A stretch of DNA of 6,400 bases from CAZPZR01 sp964591105 (GTDB lineage: Bacteria; Bacillota; Clostridia; Lachnospirales; Lachnospiraceae). Each line of letters begins with the position of its first letter. Position 1 is the stretch's first letter. The notes beneath the pieces are model-generated. The model made no database searches, had not been told where the DNA came from, and saw nothing but the letters and a program-made list of their open reading frames with translations. Shown here one piece after another: positions 1 through 5,282 of this stretch. The translations under genes and the position numbers were made by a program. The stretch spans positions 1-6,400 of the forward strand of contig CAZPZR010000082.1 in assembly GCA_964591105.1 (NCBI GenBank), given 5' to 3'.

Positions 1-53
1 ACAATGAAAGATATGTAGAATTGATGAAAGAATGGTGTAACGCTAACGATTAA
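1..53 (+). CDS. C-terminal end of an unidentified protein (5' end outside the window)
   Basis: Reading from base 3, one frame is open and ends at the TAA at 51-53, giving the tail NERYVELMKEWCNAND. The other two plus-strand frames hit stops within the first 20 bases, and a strong hairpin terminator follows 8 bases after this stop, which supports a real gene end. Sixteen residues are too few to name a family. The amphipathic, charged tail would suit a soluble metabolic enzyme, and the position beside a sugar regulator makes a carbohydrate-related role possible, but that is a guess. The gene is transcribed toward the regulator gene, so it is not part of the importer operon. Confidence 0.6.
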   Translation, partial: NERYVELMKEWCNAND

Positions 54-61
54 TCCTAAGA

Positions 62-92
62 AAGGGTCAGATTACTTTGAAATCTGACCCTT
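62..92. terminator. Bidirectional intrinsic terminator between convergent genes
   Basis: A perfect 12-bp inverted repeat (62-73 pairing with 81-92, core GGGTCAGATT) encloses a 7-base loop, ACTTTGA. On the plus strand it runs into TTGTTTTATA, a usable U-tract, just after the stop of the upstream gene. On the minus strand it lies 3 bases past the regulator stop codon and is followed by TTTCTTAGG, a weaker U-tract. Position, stem length and flanking T-runs indicate one hairpin that terminates both converging transcripts, more strongly rightward. Confidence 0.88.
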
Positions 93-95
93 GTT

Positions 96-1208
96 TTATA
101 GTTCATTTACAAATTCATTTATGAAATAAATTGCAGCACCAACAGCGGAAGCAGCTTTTTTATAATAGCAACATTTTATAAAATCGCTGTTTTTTTCGAA
201 TGGATTGAGCACAATTGCTTTTTCTTGAAGAAGTTCAATATAATCTGTCATATGAGCACCAACTGTACCGCCAATCACTACATCGCAGTCATAACACATT
301 CTGAGATTATTCACTATAATTGCGAGATAATCAAGATATTCGTCAAAAATACGAGCAAATCCTTTATTTCCTGCTTGCAATTCGTCGAAGAAGTCTTCCA
401 AATTTCCATTTGTCAAATCGGACAATACTTTCGCTGAACAATATGCGTCAACACATCCATAACATCCGCAATAACATTTTCTTCCGTGAGGCACAATGCA
501 AATGTGACCGAATTCTGAGGCTTTATTATTATCGCCAGCAAATAATTCGTCGGGATTCATAAATGCCCCACCGACACTTCCGCTCAACGATAAATAAGCA
601 GATGGACGATCTGACTGATGGGTCCAGCTTTCGGCAAGACCAGCAGAGCTTGCATCGTTGAAAAGCAAAAATGGATAAGGAAGTATCGTCTGAATGTGCT
701 GATAAACATTTTCTGAAATATTAATAACAGTTGCGTAAGAAATTGTTTTATTATCTGGTTTAATGATAACTGGAAGGGAAATACCAACACCTAACAATTT
801 CTTCTTATCTATAGAATACTCTGATAATAGAGTTTCTAATTCTGCACACATATCTTCATAATATTCAGTAGTGTCTTGGAAAGGACAACGTTTTCTGATG
901 TTTCCAATAATATCAGAATTTAAATTTATAACTGCAATATTTAAATGATTTCTAGTGATATCAATTCCAACAGCGTAACGAGCAGTAGGAATACATTCAT
1001 ACATGTTTGCTTTTCTACCACCAGAAGATTTATATGAACCGGAAATGTGGACAAGATTCATTTCCTGCAATAACTTAAGACTTTGGGTTACAGTTGGAAG
1101 ACTAAGGTTCAGGCTCTCGGAAATTTGTTGTCTGGAACACTGTTTTTCTTTAAAAATAAAACGATAAATATTTCCGAAATCTCTCGTTTTATGTGTGATT
1201 TCCTGCAT
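96..1208 (-). CDS. ROK-family transcriptional regulator (XylR/NagC type)
   Basis: The 370-residue protein has the size and layout of ROK repressors. A winged helix-turn-helix lies at about residues 10-57, with recognition helix region SLPTVTQSLKLLQEM. The linker motif GGRKA is at 63-67. A ROK sugar-kinase-like domain runs from GIDI (81-84) to the end. The zinc-binding signature is clear: EFGH at 232-235 followed by CYCGCYGC at 245-252, predicting H235, C245, C247 and C252 as ligands. The Asn-Asp pair of the sugar site is present (N184, D185). The phosphate-binding loop after GIDI lacks the Gly-Gly-Thr of active ROK kinases, so this is a sensor and not an enzyme. The start ATG follows AGGAGG at 1215-1220. 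It is transcribed divergently from the importer and probably represses it until a sugar, polyol or related inducer binds. Family assignment is firm; the inducer is unknown. Confidence 0.93.
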   Translation of the reverse strand: MQEITHKTRDFGNIYRFIFKEKQCSRQQISESLNLSLPTVTQSLKLLQEMNLVHISGSYKSSGGRKANMYECIPTARYAVGIDITRNHLNIAVINLNSDIIGNIRKRCPFQDTTEYYEDMCAELETLLSEYSIDKKKLLGVGISLPVIIKPDNKTISYATVINISENVYQHIQTILPYPFLLFNDASSAGLAESWTHQSDRPSAYLSLSGSVGGAFMNPDELFAGDNNKASEFGHICIVPHGRKCYCGCYGCVDAYCSAKVLSDLTNGNLEDFFDELQAGNKGFARIFDEYLDYLAIIVNNLRMCYDCDVVIGGTVGAHMTDYIELLQEKAIVLNPFEKNSDFIKCCYYKKAASAVGAAIYFINEFVNEL

Positions 1209-1214
1209 GGTTTT

Positions 1215-1220
1215 CCTCCT
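1215..1220 (-). promoter_or_regulatory. Ribosome binding site of the ROK regulator
   Basis: On the minus strand AGGAGG lies 6 bases before the ATG at 1208-1206. This near-perfect Shine-Dalgarno sequence fixes the start chosen for the regulator. Confidence 0.85.
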
Positions 1221-1250
1221 ACGATTTCACATCCTTTTAATGATATGTAT

Positions 1251-1279
1251 ATATTAAACTTTTCTAATTGATTTGTCAA
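1251..1279 (-). promoter_or_regulatory. Predicted sigma-A promoter of the ROK regulator
   Basis: On the minus strand a perfect -35 box TTGACA (1279-1274) is followed after exactly 17 bases by TAATAT (1256-1251), a 4 of 6 match to the -10 consensus. Transcription would start near 1244 and give a leader of about 36 bases ending in the AGGAGG site. Operator-like half-sites overlap both boxes, which fits autoregulation. Confidence 0.7.
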
Positions 1280-1287
1280 AAGTTTAA
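1254..1287. promoter_or_regulatory. Candidate operator: 10-bp inverted repeat on the regulator promoter
   Basis: TTAAACTTTT at 1254-1263 is matched perfectly in inverted orientation by AAAAGTTTAA at 1278-1287, with a 14-base spacer. One arm touches the -10 box and the other the -35 box of the regulator promoter, the layout expected for a repressor site. The inverted repeat is directly visible. That the adjacent ROK protein binds it is inferred from location. The spacer is longer than the 5 bases of the Bacillus XylR operator, so the true unit may be each arm, or a different pairing of half-sites. Confidence 0.5.
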
Positions 1288-1464
1288 GTTTTATAAAATA
1301 CATTAAAGAAAGAAGTTTATAAAAGAAAATGTTAAAAATCAGACAAAGTGACGAAAAAACGAAAGTTACTTGGACTTTTTGCATAAAAAACCAACTCATA
1401 AACTATTAAAAAGAAACAAACTTAGATAAAGGAATTGACAAAAGTGTAGCACGATAGTAAACTT
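1256..1464. repeat. Cluster of six AAACTT/AAGTTT hexamers between divergent promoters
   Basis: Exact copies occur as AAACTT at 1256-1261, 1418-1423 and 1459-1464, and as AAGTTT at 1280-1285, 1286-1291 and 1313-1318. Looser copies (ATAAACTAT near 1399) also occur. A perfect 10-bp palindrome, TTTTATAAAA, lies at 1289-1298 inside the cluster. Even allowing for the A+T richness of this intergenic region, six exact copies in about 210 bases look enriched. The cluster spans the whole regulatory region between the regulator and the importer, which suggests a shared binding half-site, but part of it may be simple A/T-tract bias. Confidence 0.4.
1435..1463 (+). promoter_or_regulatory. Predicted sigma-A promoter of the ABC importer operon
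   Basis: A perfect -35 TTGACA (1435-1440) is followed after 17 bases by TAAACT (1458-1463), a 4 of 6 match to the -10 consensus. The start of transcription would fall near 1470, giving a leader of about 27 bases that carries the ribosome binding site at 1481-1487. The weak -10 box coincides with an operator-like half-site, which would suit a tightly repressible promoter. Confidence 0.7.
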
Positions 1465-1466
1465 TT
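1440..1466. promoter_or_regulatory. Candidate operator: imperfect inverted repeat on the importer promoter
   Basis: AAAAGTGTA (1440-1448) and TAAACTTTT (1458-1466) pair as an inverted repeat with one mismatch and a 9-base spacer. The left arm starts at the last base of the -35 box and the right arm covers the -10 box, so a bound protein would block RNA polymerase. The arm sequence is the same AAAAGTTTA element seen on the regulator promoter, but the two arms are arranged in the opposite order and closer together. Binding by the ROK protein is an inference. Confidence 0.5.
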
Positions 1467-1480
1467 AATTAGAAAGAGGA

Positions 1481-1487
1481 AGGGAGG
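1481..1487 (+). promoter_or_regulatory. Ribosome binding site of the ATPase gene
   Basis: AGGGAGG lies 9 bases before the ATG at 1497 in a purine-rich stretch. It supports that ATG over the in-frame internal ATG six codons in (residue M6). Confidence 0.8.
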
Positions 1488-1496
1488 AACAGTGAG

Positions 1497-2996
1497 ATGA
1501 ATGAAATAAAAATGAGAGTCTCAGGTGTTGAGAAATCATTTCCAGGCGTAAAGGCTCTTAGCAATATTGATTTTGCTGTCAGAAAAGGAACTGTTCACGC
1601 ATTGTGTGGCGAAAATGGAGCGGGAAAATCTACATTAATGAAAATCATTATGGGACTGTATAAAGCAGATAAAGGACAGATCTTTATTGATGAAAAGCCA
1701 GTTGATATAAAAAATCCAATTCAGGCAAGAGAGCTCGGAATCTCTATGATCGCACAGGAGTTAAATTATGTGCCAGAGTTGACAGTAGAAGAAAATTTGT
1801 TTTTAGGAAGACTTCCAGTAAACAAATTTAAGAAGATTGATTGGAAAAAGGTTCGTAAGGATGCAACAAAATTTTTGGAAGAAGAAGGATTAACTTACGC
1901 ACCAAATCAAAAGTTGAAAACACTAACAGTATCTGAGATTCAGATGTTGGAAATTATAAAAGCGATTACAAATAATGCAGAAATAATTATTATGGATGAG
2001 CCGACTTCGTCAATTACAGATAAAGAAGTAGGACTTCTGTTTGAAAAAATTGCTGAATTAAAGGCGAAAGGTGTTTCTATTATTTATATTTCACATAAGA
2101 TGGATGAGGTGTTCCAAATTGCAGATGATATCAGTATTTTGCGAGATGGAGCAGTTGTTTCCACAGATCGAGCAGAAGATTTGGACATTGATACGGTAAT
2201 TGCACGAATGGTTGGACGTAAGATTGATAACGTATATCCAAAAGAAGATATAAAACTTGGAGATATGGCGCTTGAAGTTGAACATTTTACACAGCCAGGT
2301 GTGTTTGAAGATATCAATTTTAACGTAAGAAAAGGCGAAATTATTGGATTTGCTGGTCTTGTAGGCGCGGGACGAACAGAAACAATGCGAGCAATCTTTG
2401 GTTTGGATCCACATGAATCAGGAACTGTAAGAATTGATGGAAAAGAAACACAGATTAAAAATCCAAAGGATAGTATTGAGAAGAAATTGGTTATGCTTTC
2501 CGAAAGCAGAAGAGAGGATGGAATTGTTCCGGTACGAAGTGTAAAAGAGAATGCCAGCCTTGCTTCACTGAAGGATTACATATATGGTGGATATGCTCAT
2601 AAGAAAAAAGAAACAGAGCATGTACAGGAAATGTTTGCGAAGATGAATGTAAAAACTCCTTCTTTGGACACGGAGATTGGAAAATTATCTGGTGGTAATC
2701 AACAGAAAGTGTTGCTTACAAGATGGATGCTTTGCGAACCGGAAATTATGATTTTGGATGAACCAACAAGAGGAATTGACGTTGGTGCAAAGTTTGAAAT
2801 TTATAAGCTTATAACAGAGATTGTGAAAGAGGATAAGGCAGTTGTCATGGTTTCATCAGAATTGCCAGAATTAATTGGAATGTGTGACAGAATATATATC
2901 ATGAATCAAGGACGTATATCTGGATGCATTTCAAGAGAAGAATTTTCACAGGAAACAATCATGAGATATGCAACAGGTGTTGATACACAGAAGTAG
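1497..2996 (+). CDS. Sugar ABC importer ATP-binding protein, double-domain (RbsA/MglA/XylG class)
   Basis: The 499-residue protein has the length and tandem design of carbohydrate-class-2 importer ATPases, which energise uptake of monosaccharides or polyols from the cytoplasmic face of the permease. Domain 1 shows Walker A GENGAGKST (38-46), Q-loop Q87, a degenerate signature LTVSEIQM (143-150), Walker B IIIMDEP (163-169) and the switch histidine H200. Domain 2 has a Walker A-like GLVGAGRTE (287-295) in which the lysine is replaced by R293, a canonical signature LSGGNQQ (397-403), Walker B IMILDE (417-422), and Ser-Ser-Glu in place of the switch histidine. This asymmetry, with a single intact hydrolysis site built from the domain 1 Walker motifs and the domain 2 signature, is normal for the family. 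The first gene of the operon, it ends 14 bases before the permease gene. The substrate cannot be read from the ATPase; MglA-, RbsA- and XylG-type labels are equally possible. Confidence 0.95.
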   Translation: MNEIKMRVSGVEKSFPGVKALSNIDFAVRKGTVHALCGENGAGKSTLMKIIMGLYKADKGQIFIDEKPVDIKNPIQARELGISMIAQELNYVPELTVEENLFLGRLPVNKFKKIDWKKVRKDATKFLEEEGLTYAPNQKLKTLTVSEIQMLEIIKAITNNAEIIIMDEPTSSITDKEVGLLFEKIAELKAKGVSIIYISHKMDEVFQIADDISILRDGAVVSTDRAEDLDIDTVIARMVGRKIDNVYPKEDIKLGDMALEVEHFTQPGVFEDINFNVRKGEIIGFAGLVGAGRTETMRAIFGLDPHESGTVRIDGKETQIKNPKDSIEKKLVMLSESRREDGIVPVRSVKENASLASLKDYIYGGYAHKKKETEHVQEMFAKMNVKTPSLDTEIGKLSGGNQQKVLLTRWMLCEPEIMILDEPTRGIDVGAKFEIYKLITEIVKEDKAVVMVSSELPELIGMCDRIYIMNQGRISGCISREEFSQETIMRYATGVDTQK

Positions 2997-3010
2997 AGGA
3001 GAAGAAAAAG

Positions 3011-4009
3011 ATGAAATCAAAAGCAAATATTCAACATTATATACAGAAATATAGTATTTACATTGTTTTGGTAGTATTATTTATCGCTTGTAGTTTAATA
3101 AGCCCATACTTCCTTCAGAGCAGCAATATGATTAACGTTTCAAAACAGCTTTGTGTTGGAATATTAATCGCATTTGGAGAAATGATTTTGGTTATCAGTG
3201 GCTTTATTGATCTTTCTGTTGGAGCGGTACTTGCTCTCGCAGGTGTATTGTCTGTATCTGCATACAAAAGTACAGGCTCTATGATAGTGGCGATTATTGT
3301 AGCGCTTGCAGTAGCAGTTTTGTGTAACGTTATCAATGCTTTCTTTGTGGCACAGTGTAATGTTCCAGCATTTATTGCAACATTAGGTATGCAGCAGGCT
3401 GCAAGAGGTGTAGCCCTTTACTACACTGGTGGACAGAATATTCTTCAGCTTGGTGATTATGTAAAAATTGGACAGGGAACAGTCGGAATAGTTCCAGTTC
3501 CAGTGATTATCGTATTCTTTTCAACAATTGTTATTTGGTACATTGTTAATAATACAAGACATGGACGTGGAATTTACGCAATTGGTGGTAGTAGAAGTGC
3601 TGCAGAAGCAAGTGGTATTAATGCAAAGAAAAGTATCTATATGTCATATATCATCAATGGTGTATTGATTGGTCTTGCAGGTATGATCTTTATGGCACGT
3701 AATAATGCAGGTCTTCCAAACGGAGCAATTGGTTATGAAATGACAGGTCTTACAGCAGCAATCGTAGGTGGAACATCTTTTACAGGTGGTATTGGTACAG
3801 TAAGTGGAACAATCGTAGGTGCATTTATTATCGGGTTCCTTGAAAATATCATGAACCTTGTTGGTGTAAATGCTTATATTCAGGAAATTATTAAAGGTTC
3901 TATCATTGTACTTGCAGTTGCATTTGATGTAATTAGTAAATCAAAGAAAACTCAGAAAGTAATTGTTGCAAAAGACGATAAGAAAGAATCTGAGAAAGCA
4001 AAAGCATAA
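3011..4009 (+). CDS. Sugar ABC importer permease (RbsC class)
   Basis: The 332-residue protein is a hydrophobic inner-membrane permease with about ten predicted membrane segments, starting at about residues 15-32. Family hallmarks are GFIDLSVG (64-71, the GGIDLSVG motif), IYAIGGSRSAAEASGIN (188-204, the cytoplasmic coupling region) and TAAIVGGTSFTGGIGTVSG (248-266). It would form the channel as a homodimer, taking substrate from the lipoprotein encoded downstream and coupling to the ATPase encoded upstream. AGGAG at 2997-3001 sits 9 bases before the ATG, directly after the ATPase stop, so the two genes are co-transcribed. The protein ends in a Lys/Glu-rich hydrophilic tail (about 309-332), probably cytoplasmic, of no known function. 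Class assignment is firm; the substrate is not evident from sequence. Confidence 0.95.
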   Translation: MKSKANIQHYIQKYSIYIVLVVLFIACSLISPYFLQSSNMINVSKQLCVGILIAFGEMILVISGFIDLSVGAVLALAGVLSVSAYKSTGSMIVAIIVALAVAVLCNVINAFFVAQCNVPAFIATLGMQQAARGVALYYTGGQNILQLGDYVKIGQGTVGIVPVPVIIVFFSTIVIWYIVNNTRHGRGIYAIGGSRSAAEASGINAKKSIYMSYIINGVLIGLAGMIFMARNNAGLPNGAIGYEMTGLTAAIVGGTSFTGGIGTVSGTIVGAFIIGFLENIMNLVGVNAYIQEIIKGSIIVLAVAFDVISKSKKTQKVIVAKDDKKESEKAKA

Positions 4010-4055
4010 TACATAGCGAATATGTTTATGATACACAGTTCAAAACGTGGAAATG

Positions 4056-4062
4056 AAAGGAG
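4056..4062 (+). promoter_or_regulatory. Ribosome binding site that sets the start of the binding protein
   Basis: AAAGGAG lies 8 bases before the ATG at 4071. The frame stays open back to a GTG at 4047, but that codon has no good Shine-Dalgarno and would put eight extra residues before the lipoprotein signal peptide. The ATG at 4071 is therefore the start used here. Confidence 0.85.
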
Positions 4063-4070
4063 AACGTATT

Positions 4071-5120
4071 ATGAAAATGAAAAAATTAGTAGCGGTATTG
4101 TTAACATTAACAATGGCATTCTCTTTAGCTGCATGTGGATCTAAAGAAAGTGGTGGAGAAAGTGAAAGTGGAGCGAAAAGAGTTTGTTTCGTAGCAAGAG
4201 CATCAGCTGACACATTTGCAGCATGGCTTACATCTTCTATGAAAGAAGAGGCGGAAAAATATGAAGACATTGAACTTACATGTGTAAGTGGAGAAGCAGA
4301 TGACAATACAGAAAATGGTTTGATTGAAGACTGTATCACAAAACAGTATGATTTAGTAATTGTACAGTCTAATAACAATGCAGCTCAGGCTCCATACGTT
4401 CAGAAACTTGTAGACGCAGGAATCCCTGTTATTACAACAAACCCTACAACACACCAGGGAGACCTTGATGGCAGTGATGATACATCTGTAATGGCTGGAA
4501 CAGGAACAGTCGATGCTGATCCAGTTGAACAGGCTGCTGTTGGAGCAAAAAGAGCAGTGGAAGAAGTACCAGAAAATGCAAATGTAGTAGTTTTAAGAGG
4601 ACCTTCTGGAAACTATCATGCAGAACAGAGACGTGCAGCATGGGATGAATATTTCTTCTCTCAGAGAAAAGATGTAACAATTTTATACGAAGATTATGCA
4701 AACTGGAATAGTGATGAAGCTCTTACACTTATGGAAGCATGGGTACAGGGTGGAAAACACATTGATGCTATTATCTCTATGAATGACAATATGGCAGCAG
4801 GTGCAATTGAAGCAGTTCGTGAAGATTCTAATTATGTAAATGCTGATGGAACAACAAACTTCTTAGCATATGGTGTTGACGGAACAGCTCAGGGATGCCT
4901 CTTAATTAAAGAAGGACTACTTACATGTACAGCTTTACAGTCTGCATCTGACCTTGCAGTAAAAAATATGGAATATGCTTCTAAGGTATTAGCTGGTGAA
5001 ATGGAAATTACAGATGTAAATGACTATGTTGATGCGCCAGAAATCAATGTTGATAATGTAGATGATTATATTCAGATTTATATTGATAACGGAGAAATTT
5101 CTGAATCTGACGTAAAATAG
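4071..5120 (+). CDS. Sugar/polyol ABC importer substrate-binding lipoprotein (RbsB-like, periplasmic-binding-protein type I)
   Basis: From the ATG at 4071 the protein has 349 residues. A lipoprotein signal peptide (charged MKMKK, hydrophobic core, lipobox LAAC with C22 as the lipidated cysteine) precedes a Ser/Gly/Glu-rich linker, so the mature protein is tethered outside the membrane. Two alternating alpha/beta lobes follow. Landmarks are FVARASADTF (40-49), YDLVIVQSNNN (93-103), GIPVITTN (117-124), VVVLRGPSGNYHAEQRR (172-188), IISMNDNMAAGAI (234-246), YGVDGTAQG (267-275) and TALQ (287-290). Compared by eye with E. coli RbsB, N238, D270 and Q290 match ligand residues N190, D215 and Q235, but N124, P125 and E185 stand where RbsB has D89, R90 and R141. 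The ligand is thus probably not ribose; a polyol would suit the genes that follow. It is last of the three importer genes, in the order ATPase, permease, binding protein. A stable hairpin 79 bases past its stop may protect this mRNA end. Confidence 0.93.
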   Translation: MKMKKLVAVLLTLTMAFSLAACGSKESGGESESGAKRVCFVARASADTFAAWLTSSMKEEAEKYEDIELTCVSGEADDNTENGLIEDCITKQYDLVIVQSNNNAAQAPYVQKLVDAGIPVITTNPTTHQGDLDGSDDTSVMAGTGTVDADPVEQAAVGAKRAVEEVPENANVVVLRGPSGNYHAEQRRAAWDEYFFSQRKDVTILYEDYANWNSDEALTLMEAWVQGGKHIDAIISMNDNMAAGAIEAVREDSNYVNADGTTNFLAYGVDGTAQGCLLIKEGLLTCTALQSASDLAVKNMEYASKVLAGEMEITDVNDYVDAPEINVDNVDDYIQIYIDNGEISESDVK

Positions 5121-5198
5121 TTAAGTACATATCAGAAGTTGAATAAAAACTAGAAAATTCTTAGATGAATACAGCCACGTAAGAAAATGTGTATTAAG

Positions 5199-5226
5199 GT
5201 GCCTGACAGTCTTGGCTGTCAGGCAC
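5199..5226 (+). terminator. Strong hairpin after the binding-protein gene: terminator or mRNA 3'-end stabiliser
   Basis: GTGCCTGACAG (5199-5209) pairs perfectly with CTGTCAGGCAC (5216-5226) around a 6-base loop, TCTTGG. The stem is GC-rich against an A+T-rich background. The sequence after it, ATGTGTTAATATTG, has only scattered T residues, so it is a weak match to an intrinsic terminator. It may give partial termination, or stop 3' exonucleases and raise binding-protein mRNA relative to the dehydrogenase. The hairpin is certain as sequence; its role is inferred. Confidence 0.65.
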
Positions 5227-5249
5227 ATGTGTTAATATTGAAAAAAATG

Positions 5250-5258
5250 TGTTATAAT
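5250..5258 (+). promoter_or_regulatory. Predicted extended -10 promoter of the dehydrogenase-kinase genes
   Basis: TGTTATAAT contains a perfect TATAAT (5253-5258) preceded by TG and one base, the extended -10 form that can work without a good -35. The hexamer 17 bases upstream (TGTTAA, 5230-5235) is a poor -35. Transcription would start near 5265, almost at the ribosome binding site, giving a very short leader. A matching TATAAT in an A+T-rich gap can occur by chance, but its placement between the hairpin and the next gene supports use. Confidence 0.5.
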
Positions 5259-5266
5259 GAAATGCG

Positions 5267-5276
5267 AAAGGACGGA
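5267..5276 (+). promoter_or_regulatory. Ribosome binding region of the polyol dehydrogenase
   Basis: AAAGGA (5267-5272) lies 10 bases, and CGGA (5273-5276) 6 bases, before the ATG at 5283. The frame is open upstream to about 5187, but that extension reads through the hairpin and encodes nothing like the family N-terminus. The second ATG at 5289 is an alternative start two codons later. Confidence 0.6.
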
Positions 5277-5282
5277 AAGAAA

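Noticed and set aside
584..790. Minor open frames on both strands overlapping the regulator, importer and dehydrogenase genes
   Set aside because: All lie inside well-supported genes in other frames, lack convincing ribosome binding sites, and encode low-complexity or unrecognisable sequences.
1345..1371. Imperfect inverted repeat AAGTGAC/GTTACTT around ACGAAAAAACGAAA, considered as a CcpA cre site or operator
   Set aside because: It does not fit the cre consensus at the key TG and CA positions, has a mismatch in a 7-bp arm and lies on neither promoter. It may be chance in an A-rich stretch.
2240..2996. Degenerate second ATPase domain (R293 for the Walker lysine, Ser for the switch His) as a damaged enzyme
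   Set aside because: This asymmetry is the usual state of RbsA/MglA-class tandem ATPases and is not a sign of decay.
4027..4032. TATGAT as a separate promoter for the binding protein
   Set aside because: It matches the -10 consensus at 5 of 6 positions, but there is no -35-like hexamer 16-18 bases upstream, where the permease gene ends.
4047..4070. GTG start giving an eight-residue longer binding protein
   Set aside because: AAAGGAG at 4056-4062 is correctly spaced for the ATG at 4071 and lies inside the proposed extension. The lipoprotein signal peptide begins naturally at MKMKK.
5239..5258. TTGAAA plus TATAAT as a full promoter
   Set aside because: TTGAAA (5238-5243) is only 9 bases from TATAAT, far too close for a -35/-10 pair. 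Only the extended -10 element is retained.
5187..5282. N-terminal extension of the dehydrogenase starting at the ATG at 5187
   Set aside because: The extension reads through the perfect hairpin at 5199-5226 and the -10 box. It resembles no dehydrogenase N-terminus, whereas MKMQKAAFMNG at 5283 does.
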